A DNA stretch of 64,000 nt, taken from NCBI RefSeq assembly GCF_011758805.1, contig NZ_JAANOW010000001.1, positions 248,001 through 312,000 on the forward strand, given 5' to 3'. Position numbers and translations under genes: made by a program. Positions within the stretch are counted from its first letter, which is position 1; each line of letters begins with the position of its first letter. Positions 1 through 8,774 of this stretch are shown one piece after another. Under the pieces are notes generated by a model. The model was not told the DNA's origin. It did not search any database and saw nothing but the letters and a program-made list of their open reading frames with translations. The stretch is from Mycolicibacterium fluoranthenivorans. GTDB lineage: Bacteria; Actinomycetota; Actinomycetes; Mycobacteriales; Mycobacteriaceae.

Positions 1-687
1 ATCAGCGGCCCGAATGATTGCTGCGGCGATGAGTTCCGGGCTGTCGGTCATCTCCTCAGTTGTGGGTGGTGGTTGATCGGCCGGCCCACCCCGGTAGGGC
101 GCACTCGCCGGAATCCGCTCGGCGGCATCGAAGAAGGTGGTGCGTACGACTCCCGGTTCGATCAGCGTGGTGGCGATGCGCAACGGCTCAAACTCGTAGG
201 CGAGGGCGTCGTAGAAGCCCTCGATACCCCACTTGGTGGCGTGATAGACCGAGTAAGACGGAAAGGTGACCAGCCCACCCATACTCGACATCTGCATCAA
301 CAGGCCTCCGCCCTGCGCACGAAGGTGCGGTATTGCCGCGCGGGCAAGCTGGATCGAGCCCGTGAGATTGGTGGCGATCAACGCTTCGACGTGATCGTCC
401 CCGAGATCTTCCGCCGCTCCGGACACCCCGTATCCAGCGTTGGACACGATGACATCGATACGCCCCAGATCGCCGAACGCCTCACCGACAACGTGGCGGA
501 CGGCGTCGGAATCGGTGACGTCAAGCGCGCGCCGCCACAACCGATCCCCGAAGTGTGCCACCAGGTCGTCGAGCTGTTCGGGCCGCCGAAGCGTCGCGGC
601 GACGGTATCGCCGCGTCTCAATACCTGAAGAAGCAGCTCGCGGCCCATCCCACGGGATGTACCGGTGATGAACCAGGTCTTGGTCAT
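1..687 (-). CDS. SDR family oxidoreductase, C terminus cut by window edge
   Basis: This is a classical short-chain dehydrogenase that probably reduces or oxidises a carbonyl or alcohol with NAD(P)H in the cytoplasm. The reading frame starts at ATG 687 (MTKTWFITG) and is still open at base 1, so 229 codons are visible and the C terminus lies outside the window. The cofactor motif TGTSRGMG sits near residues 8-15, followed by the NAG motif and the catalytic SS...YHATK (Ser, Tyr-x-x-x-Lys). The start overlaps the stop of the upstream molybdopterin subunit by four bases (ATGA), so it is the last visible member of a translationally coupled oxidoreductase operon. The substrate cannot be named; it may act on the product or precursor of the neighbouring aldehyde oxidoreductase. 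Confidence 0.88.
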   Translation of the reverse strand, partial: MTKTWFITGTSRGMGRELLLQVLRRGDTVAATLRRPEQLDDLVAHFGDRLWRRALDVTDSDAVRHVVGEAFGDLGRIDVIVSNAGYGVSGAAEDLGDDHVEALIATNLTGSIQLARAAIPHLRAQGGGLLMQMSSMGGLVTFPSYSVYHATKWGIEGFYDALAYEFEPLRIATTLIEPGVVRTTFFDAAERIPASAPYRGGPADQPPPTTEEMTDSPELIAAAIIRAAD

Positions 688-2789
688 GACGATCCCTCCA
701 GCGCGCCAAGCAGTCTCCACGGCAGGATCGGCAGCTCGCGGACCCGGATACCCACCGCGTCGTGGACCGCGGCGGCCACCGCCGCGTCCACACCCGTGGC
801 GCCGAGCTCGCCGATGCCGCGCGCACCGATCAGGCTGGCCGCGTTGTCGTATTCGTCGACGAACGACACGTCGATGTCGGTCGGGATGTCGGCGTTGACC
901 GGGACCGCCACGTTCGACAGGTTCTTGGCCAGCCAGCGCCCGTGGACCCGGTCCTGGTCGCTTGCCTCCAGCGTGGCCTTGCCCCAGCCCCAGATGATGC
1001 CGCCGATCATCTGCGCACGCGCGGTCACCGGGTTCAGGATGCGTCCCGCTGAGTACACGCCGACCGCACGCCGCAGCCGGAGCAGCCCGAAATCGCGGTC
1101 GACCCCCACTTCTACGAAGATCGCGCCCCAGGTGCGCAGCGCCGAGGGCGTGTGCTCGCCGTCGAGATTCATGACGCCGCCCGGAGTCGCAAACCGGCCC
1201 TCGCCGATCAGCTCGTCGATCCCTTCGATGCCGCGGTCGGCGAGTTGCTTGACCACCTCGCGGGCGGCGGCGGCCACCGCGCTGCCGGCGCTCATCGTGG
1301 TCGCCGAGCCGTAGGACGGCCCCGCGGCCGGCAACTGTGTGTCACCCCAGCGCATTTCGATGCGGTCGAGCGGAACGCCGAGCTCCTCGGCGGCGATCTG
1401 ACTGAGAATCGTTGTTGCCCCGGTGCCGATATCGGGCACATTGGCCTCGACCACCACCGAACCGTCGCCGCGTAACCGGACCCGAGCCGCGCTCGGAAAG
1501 CGAAAGCTGCCCATGGTGGAGGTCGCCATGCCGTGCCCGATCAGCCACGGCCCGTCGGTGCGCGCCCGTTCGTGACGATCTCGCCATCCGTATCGGCGCG
1601 CGCCTTCTGCGTAGGCCTCCCGCAATCGGTTGCTCGACCAGGGGCGACCGTCGGTCGGCGACACCTCGGCGAAATTGGCCAACCGCACATCGAGCGGATC
1701 CACCCCGGTGGCTTCGGCCAGTTCGTTCATCGCGGACTCCAGCGCCCACTGGCCCGCACCTTCGAGCGGTGCCCGCATCGGCGTCGGCACATTGAGGTTC
1801 ACCCGTTCGATGAGCTGCCGGGTACGGATCGCGTCCGACGCGTAGAGGTTCCGGCTCGACAGCGTCGCGGGTTCGACATGGGTATCGACCATTCCGGCGT
1901 TGTTCACCGCGATGTGTTGAATGCCGGTGAGCCGTCCTGACGCCTCGGCAGCCAACCGCATCGTCTGTTCCATCCATGGCTGGTAGCCGACATTGCTGAA
2001 CTGGTCGGCTCGGCGCAGGTGCAGCTTGACGGGTCTGCCGGCGATCCGGGCGGCCGCCGCGGCGAAGATCTCGTGCGGCCAGACGTAGCTCTTGGAGCCG
2101 AAACCCCCGCCGATGTGGCGGGCGATGACGCGGACACGGCCCGGGTCGAGGTCGAGTGCGGCAGCGATCACCGGCGGCACCGTGGAACTGGCCTGCACGG
2201 TGTCCCACAGAGTCAGGTCGTCACCGTCCCACTGCGCGACGGTGCCCGAGGTCTCCATGGCGTGATGATGCCGGGGCGCCAGTAGGTACGTCTGCTCGAT
2301 GCGGACGACGGCGTCCGCCCAGGCGGCGTCCATGTCACCCTTGGTGAATTCCCCGCCGAACTCGCCAGGGGCCGCCTCGCGGGCGCCCGCACCGAGCAGC
2401 ACCGGATCCGCTGGCGCGCAGTCGACCGACACCAGGGTGCGCGCGGCCTCGGCAGCCTCGACGGACTCGGCGATGACGATCGCGACCGGCTGCCCCTCGT
2501 AGCGAATCACGTTGTCGGTGAACGGCATGACGGTCACCCCGGCGGGTTCCGACAGCAGAGGGAAGTCCGGCAGGTCCGAGGCGGTGAGCACGGTGACGAC
2601 ACCAGGCGAGGACACCGCGGCGCCGGTGTCCACCCCGCGTAGCAGTCCGGCCGCCACCGGCGCGCCCACCAGGACGGCATACAGCATCCCCTCGGGGTGG
2701 TGGTCGGCGGTGTATCGGGCTGCGCCGGTGACCTTCGCCGTGGCCTCCACGCGGGGAAACCTCGTGATGGGCAGCTTGGTGGACGTCAT
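684..2789 (-). CDS. Molybdopterin-binding large subunit of aldehyde/xanthine dehydrogenase (PaoC/YagR-like)
   Basis: This 701-residue large subunit of a molybdenum hydroxylase carries the molybdenum cofactor and active site. It belongs to the xanthine dehydrogenase family, nearest in layout to the aldehyde oxidoreductase subunit PaoC (YagR). Seen in the sequence: an N-terminal aldehyde-oxidase a/b hammerhead domain (about 1-120), the Moco-binding motif GGGFGSKSY near residue 225, the substrate-pocket MRAPLEG, and the catalytic glutamate in GIGELGATG near residue 660. Start ATG 2789 overlaps the stop of the FAD subunit gene (ATGA), and its own stop overlaps the SDR start. Together with the two genes upstream it forms a complete large-medium-small set. 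Substrate is unknown; an aromatic or aliphatic aldehyde is typical of the family. Confidence 0.93.
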   Translation of the reverse strand: MTSTKLPITRFPRVEATAKVTGAARYTADHHPEGMLYAVLVGAPVAAGLLRGVDTGAAVSSPGVVTVLTASDLPDFPLLSEPAGVTVMPFTDNVIRYEGQPVAIVIAESVEAAEAARTLVSVDCAPADPVLLGAGAREAAPGEFGGEFTKGDMDAAWADAVVRIEQTYLLAPRHHHAMETSGTVAQWDGDDLTLWDTVQASSTVPPVIAAALDLDPGRVRVIARHIGGGFGSKSYVWPHEIFAAAAARIAGRPVKLHLRRADQFSNVGYQPWMEQTMRLAAEASGRLTGIQHIAVNNAGMVDTHVEPATLSSRNLYASDAIRTRQLIERVNLNVPTPMRAPLEGAGQWALESAMNELAEATGVDPLDVRLANFAEVSPTDGRPWSSNRLREAYAEGARRYGWRDRHERARTDGPWLIGHGMATSTMGSFRFPSAARVRLRGDGSVVVEANVPDIGTGATTILSQIAAEELGVPLDRIEMRWGDTQLPAAGPSYGSATTMSAGSAVAAAAREVVKQLADRGIEGIDELIGEGRFATPGGVMNLDGEHTPSALRTWGAIFVEVGVDRDFGLLRLRRAVGVYSAGRILNPVTARAQMIGGIIWGWGKATLEASDQDRVHGRWLAKNLSNVAVPVNADIPTDIDVSFVDEYDNAASLIGARGIGELGATGVDAAVAAAVHDAVGIRVRELPILPWRLLGALEGSS

Positions 2790-3790
2790 GGCGTACCGCC
2801 GGCGATCAGCAGCGCTCGCACCGCCGCGCGCGCGGCCAGCACGATCTTGAAGCCGTTGTTGGGCAGGGGTTTCGCGGCCGCCATGGCCCGGGTGAGCACG
2901 GGCATCAGCACGGCCCGGTCCAGGGTGAGTCCGACGAGTTGGGGCTCGATGTCGGTCAGTCGCCAGGGCTTCTGTGCGACGGAGCCCAGCGCCACCCGGG
3001 CCGCGCGGATGACGCCGGCCTCGCTACGGACCGTCGCGGCGGCCGACACGATGGCGTATTCGTACGAGGCGCGTTCGCGAACTTTGACATACGCCTGCCC
3101 TTCCTCTGGGCACAACGTCAGGCGGTAGCCGGTGATCAGTTCGGCCGGCTCCAGACGGTGCTCGCGCAGCGGATCGCCCTGGGCGGCCGCCTCTTCCTGC
3201 GTCAGATGGAACTCGGTCATCGCGATGCTGCGGGTTCCGGCCGGACCGGTCACATCGACCTGTGCGTCGAGCGCAGCCAGTGCGACGGCCGGGTCGGACG
3301 GTTGGACGGCCACGCACTGCTCGGTCCAGCCGAAGATGGCCTGTCGCTCGTGATGGCCCGTCAGTGCCGAACATCCGCTCCCTGGGACCCGTTTGTTACA
3401 GGCCCACGGCAACGGTGCCTCCGCGCGAAAGTAGGGACATCTGGTGCGCTGCAGCACGTTGCCGCCCAGGGTAGCGCGGTTGCGAATTTGCGCGGATGCG
3501 GCCTGACGGCAGGCCGACGCCAACGCCGCAGCGCCGTTGTCGACTGCTGGGTGTGCGGCCAGATCGTTGAGCGTCGTCAAGGCGCCGATGAACAGCTCGT
3601 CACCGCGGCGGGTGATGCCGTGCAACTCGTCGACGGCACCGATGTCGAGGACGTTGTCGTCCTCCGAGATGCCCAGCCGCAACCAATTCAAGAGTTCCGT
3701 ACCACCGGCGATCACGGTGGCGTTGCCGTGATCGAGGGTGGCCACGGTGGCGGCGACGTCGGTCGCGCGGGCATAGCCGAAATCCCTCAC
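2786..3790 (-). CDS. FAD-binding medium subunit with predicted extra 4Fe-4S site (PaoB/YagS-like)
   Basis: This 334-residue FAD subunit passes electrons between the iron-sulfur subunit and the final acceptor. The frame is open far upstream, but the homologous protein begins at GTG 3790 (VRDFGYARA), which overlaps the previous gene's stop as GTGA. The FAD-binding segment IAGGTELL lies at about 27-34 and ATLGGNVLQ at 106-114. Four cysteines (about 118, 131, 140, 159; C-x12-C-x8-C-x18-C) lie in the insertion that binds a [4Fe-4S] cluster in PaoB, a feature absent from ordinary xanthine dehydrogenase FAD subunits. This is the best reason to call the enzyme PaoABC-like. No dedicated Moco chaperone (PaoD/XdhC) is visible, but the operon continues beyond base 1. 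Confidence 0.9.
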   Translation of the reverse strand: MRDFGYARATDVAATVATLDHGNATVIAGGTELLNWLRLGISEDDNVLDIGAVDELHGITRRGDELFIGALTTLNDLAAHPAVDNGAAALASACRQAASAQIRNRATLGGNVLQRTRCPYFRAEAPLPWACNKRVPGSGCSALTGHHERQAIFGWTEQCVAVQPSDPAVALAALDAQVDVTGPAGTRSIAMTEFHLTQEEAAAQGDPLREHRLEPAELITGYRLTLCPEEGQAYVKVRERASYEYAIVSAAATVRSEAGVIRAARVALGSVAQKPWRLTDIEPQLVGLTLDRAVLMPVLTRAMAAAKPLPNNGFKIVLAARAAVRALLIAGGTP

Positions 3791-4305
3791 CGGTCGCGGC
3801 CCGTCGCGGCTGCGGCCAGGACCGCCGCGGTGATCTGGGGATACGACGAGCAGCGACAGATGTTGCCGCTCATCCACTCGCGCACGGTGTGCTCGTCGCT
3901 CGCGTGCCCGTTGGCGATGCACGCGACCGCGGACAGGATCTGACCCGGCGTGCAGTATCCGCACTGGAAGGCATCGCATTCGGCGAACGCCCGCTGGACC
4001 GGGTGCAGGTCCTCGCCCGGAGCGGCCAGCCCTTCGACCGTCACCACGGAGTGGCCGTCGCACTGTACGGCCAGCGTGAGACAGCTGTTCATGTGATCGC
4101 CGTTGACCAGGACCGTGCACGTCCCGCACGCCCCCTCGTTGCAGCCTTTCTTGGCGCCGGTCAAGCCGAGTGACTCACGGAGCCAGTCGAGAAGGGTGGT
4201 CCGCGCCTGTACTTCGGCGGTGACGTCGTCGCCATTGACGTGGAGGCGTATCGCAAGCCGCTGCGCGAATGTCACGGTCGGGTCGAAGGTGTCCTCGGCT
4301 GGCAT
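3787..4305 (-). CDS. (2Fe-2S)-binding small subunit of aldehyde/xanthine dehydrogenase (PaoA/YagT-like)
   Basis: This 172-residue iron-sulfur subunit holds two [2Fe-2S] clusters. The plant-type cluster ligands are Cys 55, 60, 63 and 75 (GCNEGACGTC...C), and the second, all-helical domain has Cys 115, 118, 150 and 152 (CGYC...CRC). Unlike E. coli PaoA it has no obvious twin-arginine leader, only about 18 extra N-terminal residues, so the enzyme is probably cytoplasmic. It is the first gene of the minus-strand operon. Its start at 4305 lies about 100 bases from the divergent amidohydrolase gene, so the promoters of both clusters must share that gap. Confidence 0.93.
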   Translation of the reverse strand: MPAEDTFDPTVTFAQRLAIRLHVNGDDVTAEVQARTTLLDWLRESLGLTGAKKGCNEGACGTCTVLVNGDHMNSCLTLAVQCDGHSVVTVEGLAAPGEDLHPVQRAFAECDAFQCGYCTPGQILSAVACIANGHASDEHTVREWMSGNICRCSSYPQITAAVLAAAATGRDR

Positions 4306-4407
4306 GCGCCTCAGTTCAGCAGAGCCCCCGCGGTCGCGGACCAGTGATTGTCACTGGTTCGCGAAGCCACCGAACGAGGCAGAGTTCACCGCGTACGAGC
4401 AGGACGA

Positions 4408-5424
4408 ATGAGCACTGTACTGACGAGCGGAGTCATGGTGAGCGGGCGGCAGACGACCGGTTTCGTGGACGTGCATTCGCACAACTTTCCCGTGCTCAGC
4501 ACCGCTGGGCGGGAGCAGGAGCACGCCTGGTTGGCGGCCAATCGCTTCCTCGGCCCGCCGGCGCCAGAATGGGTGGCCGAGAAAGCGCTGGCGTTCATGG
4601 ACGCCCACGGGATAGCACTGCAGCTGTTGTCCATGCCGGTGGATTCTCCGCTCGAGCGGGTACGGGATATCAATGATCGAGGGGCGGCGCTGGCCGATAT
4701 GCTGCCGGACCGGCTGGGCTTTCTCGCGACCATTCCCTGCGGGGATCCTCGGGGGGCGGTCGACGAGATCACCCGCGCCGCCGATGAACTCGGCGCCGAC
4801 GGTTTCGTGATGTCCACCAATACCGGAGGAACCTATTTCGGCGATCCGATCTATGACCCGGTGTTCGCCGAACTGGATCGGCGCGGTGCGACCGTCTTTG
4901 TCCACCCGTCGGCTCCTGCGGGACTCGAGTCGACGGCATGTGGCCGACCCGGCCCCGTGCTGGAGTTCGTGTTCGATACCCCGCGCACCGTGGTGGATGC
5001 GGTGTTCTCGCGGGTCTTCCAGCGCTACCCGAACATGACGATGATCCTCGCCCACGGGGGTGGCGCGCTGCCGGCGGTGTGGGCCCGGGTTGCGGCATTG
5101 GGCCCGTTGCCCTGGGTACCGAATCCGCAGGGGGTTACCGCCGAGGATATCCTCTCGCAATTGGCCGGCCTCTATTACGACACGGCGAATGCCGCCCACT
5201 CGTTGGGGCCGCTGCTCGAGCTGACCACCGCCGACCACATCCTGTTCGGCACGGACTATCCGTTGTCACCGCCGTCGGTGCACGAGGACTATCTGGCCGA
5301 TTTTCTGACCTCCGCCGCGCTCAGCGATGCCGAGTTCAACGCGATCACTGCGAACACGTTCAGGGTGTTCCCCTCGCTGGACAAGCGGCTGTCCGGATCG
5401 GCAATGGGAACGACGGTGGCGTAG
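4408..5424 (+). CDS. Amidohydrolase 2 / ACMSD-family decarboxylase or hydrolase
   Basis: This is a metal-dependent TIM-barrel enzyme of the ACMSD family (2-amino-3-carboxymuconate semialdehyde decarboxylase and related hydratases and decarboxylases). Motifs seen: the metal-binding HSH in FVDVHSHNF near the N terminus, HPSAPAG, the metal histidine in ILAHGGG, and the catalytic aspartate in FGTDYP. The frame is open from 4348, but that codon is TTG. ATG 4408 is chosen, giving 338 residues; ATG 4435 is an alternative. The gene is followed after six bases by the iron-sulfur subunit at 5431 and heads the plus-strand molybdo-enzyme operon. Acting on a ring-cleavage or carboxylated aromatic or heterocyclic intermediate would fit this context, but that is inference. 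Confidence 0.85.
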   Translation: MSTVLTSGVMVSGRQTTGFVDVHSHNFPVLSTAGREQEHAWLAANRFLGPPAPEWVAEKALAFMDAHGIALQLLSMPVDSPLERVRDINDRGAALADMLPDRLGFLATIPCGDPRGAVDEITRAADELGADGFVMSTNTGGTYFGDPIYDPVFAELDRRGATVFVHPSAPAGLESTACGRPGPVLEFVFDTPRTVVDAVFSRVFQRYPNMTMILAHGGGALPAVWARVAALGPLPWVPNPQGVTAEDILSQLAGLYYDTANAAHSLGPLLELTTADHILFGTDYPLSPPSVHEDYLADFLTSAALSDAEFNAITANTFRVFPSLDKRLSGSAMGTTVA

Positions 5425-5430
5425 CGGCGT

Positions 5431-5910
5431 ATGCACACGATCGAGGTAAATGGTGTGCGCCGGCAGGTCGACACCGACGGCGATACCCCGCTGCTGTATG
5501 CGCTGCGAAATCACCTTGGACTCAAAGGGACTCGGTTCGGCTGTGGGCAGGGCCTGTGCGGGGCGTGCCTGGTACTCATCGACGGGCGCCCGGACTACTC
5601 GTGCAGTGTGCCGATGTGGGCGGTCGACGGCCGTACGATCACGACGATCGAGGGTCTGGGCACACCTGAGCGGCCCCATCCGGTTGCGCGTGCCTTCGTC
5701 GCGGCTCAGGCGGCACAGTGTGGCTATTGCATCTCCGGCATGGTGGTCGGTGCCGTCGGGCTGCTCACGGACAACGATCATCCGACCGAGGAGCAGGTGC
5801 GAGCCGGTCTGGACCGCAATTTGTGTCGTTGCGGCGCCCACAACCGGATCGTCCGCGCGGTGCTGGCCGCGGCCGAAGAGCTCCGGGGCGCAGCGCAGGC
5901 GATGGAATGA
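5431..5910 (+). CDS. (2Fe-2S)-binding small subunit of an IorA/NicA-like dehydrogenase
   Basis: This 159-residue protein with two [2Fe-2S] clusters is the electron-transfer subunit of the second molybdenum hydroxylase here. Cluster ligands are Cys 38, 43, 46, 58 (GCGQGLCGAC...C) and Cys 97, 100, 132, 134 (CGYC...CRC). It resembles the small subunit of isoquinoline 1-oxidoreductase or nicotinate dehydrogenase type enzymes. These use only two subunits and lack an FAD protein, which agrees with no FAD gene lying nearby. The downstream large subunit starts inside its stop codon (ATGA at 5907), so translation is coupled. Confidence 0.92.
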   Translation: MHTIEVNGVRRQVDTDGDTPLLYALRNHLGLKGTRFGCGQGLCGACLVLIDGRPDYSCSVPMWAVDGRTITTIEGLGTPERPHPVARAFVAAQAAQCGYCISGMVVGAVGLLTDNDHPTEEQVRAGLDRNLCRCGAHNRIVRAVLAAAEELRGAAQAME

Positions 5911-8054
5911 CAACGCCGGACGTCCGCGAGCTGCCCACCTCGCTGCGGGCCAACCCGAGACTGGGGGCGTGGCTTCGAATCCTGCCGACTGGGGTGGTCG
6001 AAGTACGTTCGGGCAAGGTCGAACTCGGTCAGGGCGTACTGACCGCGCTGGCCCAGATCGTCGCTGAAGAACTCGATGTCGACGTAGCCCGTGTTCGGAT
6101 GCTCGATGCCCAGACCGGGCTGTCTCCCGACGAGGGATACACCGCGGCCAGTATGTCGGTGCAGCACTCCGGTGCGGCACTACGCGTCGTGGGCGCCGAA
6201 GCCAGAGCGATCTACCTCGACGTGGCCGCGGAACGACTGGACGTGGCACGCGGTGCGCTCGATGTCGGCGACGGTACCATCACCGCTGTCGACGGCAGGT
6301 CCACCAGTTACTGGGAACTCGCCGACGACGCCCTGTTGGACCGTGACGCCACCGGCGCGTTCGAACCCAAGGAGCTCAGCTCCTATCGGGTGGTGGGTAC
6401 GAGTGTCCCGCGCGTCGATCTACCAGAATTACTGTGCGGCACACCCAGGTTCGTGCACGACATGACTTTTGACGGGATGCTGTACGCACGCATGGTGCGG
6501 CCGCCGTCGCGGGGGGCCACCCTCAGCGAGGTCGATGCCACTTCGGTGACTGAGGTGGATGGAGTCGTCACCGTCGTCCGCGACGGCAACGTGCTCGGCG
6601 TCATCGCTGAACGCGAAGAAGTCGCGGTGCACGCCGCCGAGCTGCTGCAGGGGAACAGCACCTGGGTCGAGCGCCCCACCTTGCCGGATGAGGACCACCT
6701 CGCGGCGTTCCTGACCTCCGCGCCGGCCGAGTCGACGGTGCTCGCCGAGTTCGCAGCCACCGTCCCCCCGGACCCGGCACGACAAGTCGCCGCGTCGCAT
6801 GAGGCCGTGTTCCACCGGCCGTACCTCGCCCACGCGGCGATGGGACCCTCGTGCGCCGTGGCCCGTTTCGAGGTGGGTGAGCAGCCGACTCTTGAGGTGT
6901 GGAGCCACAGCCAGGGTATCTACGTGCTGGGGCGAGAACTGGCCCGTGCCTTCGGTATCGACCAGCACCACATCACCGTGCACCACGTCAAAGGGCCTGG
7001 CTGCTACGGCCACAATGGTGCCGATGACGCGGCCATGGACGCGGTGATGATGGCGATGGCCGTGCCGGGCCGTCCGGTCCAGGTGGCGTGGTCGCGCGCC
7101 GATGAACTGACGTGGGCGCCTTTCGGTCCGGCATCGGTGGTGCGCGTGGCGGCCGACGTCGATGCACGCGGTGAGGTACTCGATTGGCGGCACGAGATCT
7201 GGGGAAGCAGTCACAACACCCGGCCGGGGTTCGTGTCGCCGATCGGGCTGCTCGCGGCCAGCCACCGCCCGGATGGCCAGGACATCGTCGCAGGACCCGA
7301 GGCCCCACTCCAGCTCGGCGGCGCGGCCGGCCGTAATTCCGTACCCGGCTATGCCTTCCCCGCCCACCGGGTGATCAACCATCAGATACTGGCGATGCCG
7401 CTGCGTACCTCGGCGATGCGCGCGTTGGGCGCGTTCGTCAATGTCTTCGCCATCGAATCGTTCATGGACGAGCTGGCCGAGGCCGCCGGACGGGACCCAC
7501 TCGAGTACCGCCTGAGCCACTTGCAGGATTCGCGCGCCCGGTCAGTGATCGATTCGGCGGCACGGCGTTTCGGTTGGGACCAGTGGACGCCCGCGGAATC
7601 GTTCGGGCGTGGCATCGGCTACGCCCGGTACAAGAACAGCAGCGCATACTGTGCGGTGATCGCCGAGGTCGAAGCGGTCAGCGAGGTTCGGGTGCGCCGG
7701 CTCGTCATCGCCGTCGACGCCGGGTTGGTGATCAATCCCGACGGTGCTCGGAATCAGATCGAGGGCGGCGCGATCCAGGCGACCAGCTGGGCGTGCAAGG
7801 AACGAGTCCGCTTCGATGGGTTGACGATCACCAGCGTTGACTGGGAGAGCTACCCGATCCTGCGTTTCTCCGAAGTGCCGCACGTGGACGTCGAGTTGAT
7901 GCCCAGCGACGGTAATCCCAGTCTCGGGGTCGGGGAGACGTCACAGGGGCCGACCGTCGCCGCCATCGCCAATGCCGTGTACGACGCGTTGGGCGTGCGG
8001 GTGCGGACGTTGCCACTGACCCAGGACCAGATCGTCGCCGCGATGCCGGACTGA
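5907..8054 (+). CDS. Molybdopterin-binding large subunit, isoquinoline 1-oxidoreductase (IorB)-like
   Basis: This 715-residue molybdenum hydroxylase large subunit is of the IorB/NicB type. In this type the conserved segment GKVELGQG, which binds the cofactor, lies near the N terminus (about residue 37), and the hammerhead domain comes later (about 150-250). Further landmarks are the Moco-contacting GCYGHNGADD near 367, PLRTSAMRALGAF near 498, and the catalytic glutamate in GVGETSQGP near 673. Start ATG 5907 was chosen by the ATGA overlap; the longer open frame upstream is not coding. NicB-type proteins carry C-terminal cytochrome c domains, but no CxxCH motif is present here, so the electron acceptor is unknown. 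Hydroxylation of an N-heteroaromatic ring or oxidation of an aldehyde are the likely reactions. Confidence 0.9.
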   Translation: MTTPDVRELPTSLRANPRLGAWLRILPTGVVEVRSGKVELGQGVLTALAQIVAEELDVDVARVRMLDAQTGLSPDEGYTAASMSVQHSGAALRVVGAEARAIYLDVAAERLDVARGALDVGDGTITAVDGRSTSYWELADDALLDRDATGAFEPKELSSYRVVGTSVPRVDLPELLCGTPRFVHDMTFDGMLYARMVRPPSRGATLSEVDATSVTEVDGVVTVVRDGNVLGVIAEREEVAVHAAELLQGNSTWVERPTLPDEDHLAAFLTSAPAESTVLAEFAATVPPDPARQVAASHEAVFHRPYLAHAAMGPSCAVARFEVGEQPTLEVWSHSQGIYVLGRELARAFGIDQHHITVHHVKGPGCYGHNGADDAAMDAVMMAMAVPGRPVQVAWSRADELTWAPFGPASVVRVAADVDARGEVLDWRHEIWGSSHNTRPGFVSPIGLLAASHRPDGQDIVAGPEAPLQLGGAAGRNSVPGYAFPAHRVINHQILAMPLRTSAMRALGAFVNVFAIESFMDELAEAAGRDPLEYRLSHLQDSRARSVIDSAARRFGWDQWTPAESFGRGIGYARYKNSSAYCAVIAEVEAVSEVRVRRLVIAVDAGLVINPDGARNQIEGGAIQATSWACKERVRFDGLTITSVDWESYPILRFSEVPHVDVELMPSDGNPSLGVGETSQGPTVAAIANAVYDALGVRVRTLPLTQDQIVAAMPD

Positions 8055-8083
8055 ATACGCAAACCAGGAGAGGCTGAGACCCG

Positions 8084-8692
8084 ATGAAGGTTGTGGTGGT
8101 GGGAAGTGGTGCGCTCGGCGGCGCGGTCCAACAAGTACTGGCCGAGCATGGATACGAGGTGCTCACCGTCGGTCGCACCTCTGGGATGTTTCGCGCCGAC
8201 CTCAGCGATAGGGCCAGCCTCGATGCCTTGTTCGCCAAGCTTGGGTCGGTCGACGCGGTGGCCAACGCGGCCGGTGACGTGTTTCCGGCGCCGCTGCCTC
8301 AGACCACCGACGACCATTGGACGAAATCCTTTGCCGCCAAGGGAATGGGTCAAATCAACCTCGTCCGCGCGGGCTTGCCCTTCATCGCCGACAACGGGTC
8401 ATTCACGTTGGTGTCCGGGGTGCTTGGTGACGAAGTGGCCCCGGCCTGCACGGTCGGGGCAACGGTCAATCGGCTGGTGGAGGGCTTTGTTCAAGCCGCA
8501 GCCTCCGAGTTGCCCCGCGGTGTGCGAATCAACTGCGTCAGCCCGACCGTATTGACCGAATCTCCGGCCTACTACGATTTCTTTCCGGGGTTCACTCCGG
8601 TGCCGGCTCTGGAAGTCGCCCACGCCTACCTCCGCGCGATCGCCAACCCGATCACCGGACGAATTCTCAAATTACACAAGACCAACGCCTGA
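8084..8692 (+). CDS. Short-chain dehydrogenase-like protein lacking the catalytic Tyr/Lys
   Basis: This 202-residue Rossmann-fold protein starts at ATG 8084 behind a good ribosome site (AGGAG). The N terminus MKVVVVGSGALGGAV is a dinucleotide-binding loop. The usual Y-x-x-x-K is replaced: at the expected position the sequence reads ACTVGATVNRLVEGF. To my knowledge a small subfamily of about 200-residue SDR-like proteins shares this loss, so it is probably not a decayed gene. It ends the plus-strand molybdo-enzyme cluster, 29 bases after the large subunit. It may be a reductase using another mechanism, or a binding protein. Confidence 0.8.
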   Translation: MKVVVVGSGALGGAVQQVLAEHGYEVLTVGRTSGMFRADLSDRASLDALFAKLGSVDAVANAAGDVFPAPLPQTTDDHWTKSFAAKGMGQINLVRAGLPFIADNGSFTLVSGVLGDEVAPACTVGATVNRLVEGFVQAAASELPRGVRINCVSPTVLTESPAYYDFFPGFTPVPALEVAHAYLRAIANPITGRILKLHKTNA

Positions 8693-8774
8693 GTCGGCTT
8701 GGCAACGGTGGCCTCGCGACGTCCCGGCGTTCGCTGACGTCGACTCTGGGCCCGCGTCGTGCGACGATTCCCGC

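Noticed and set aside
73..1314. Long plus-strand open frame of 413 codons
   Set aside because: It lies antisense to the SDR and the molybdopterin subunit, whose proteins have clear motifs; the translation is compositionally biased and without domains.
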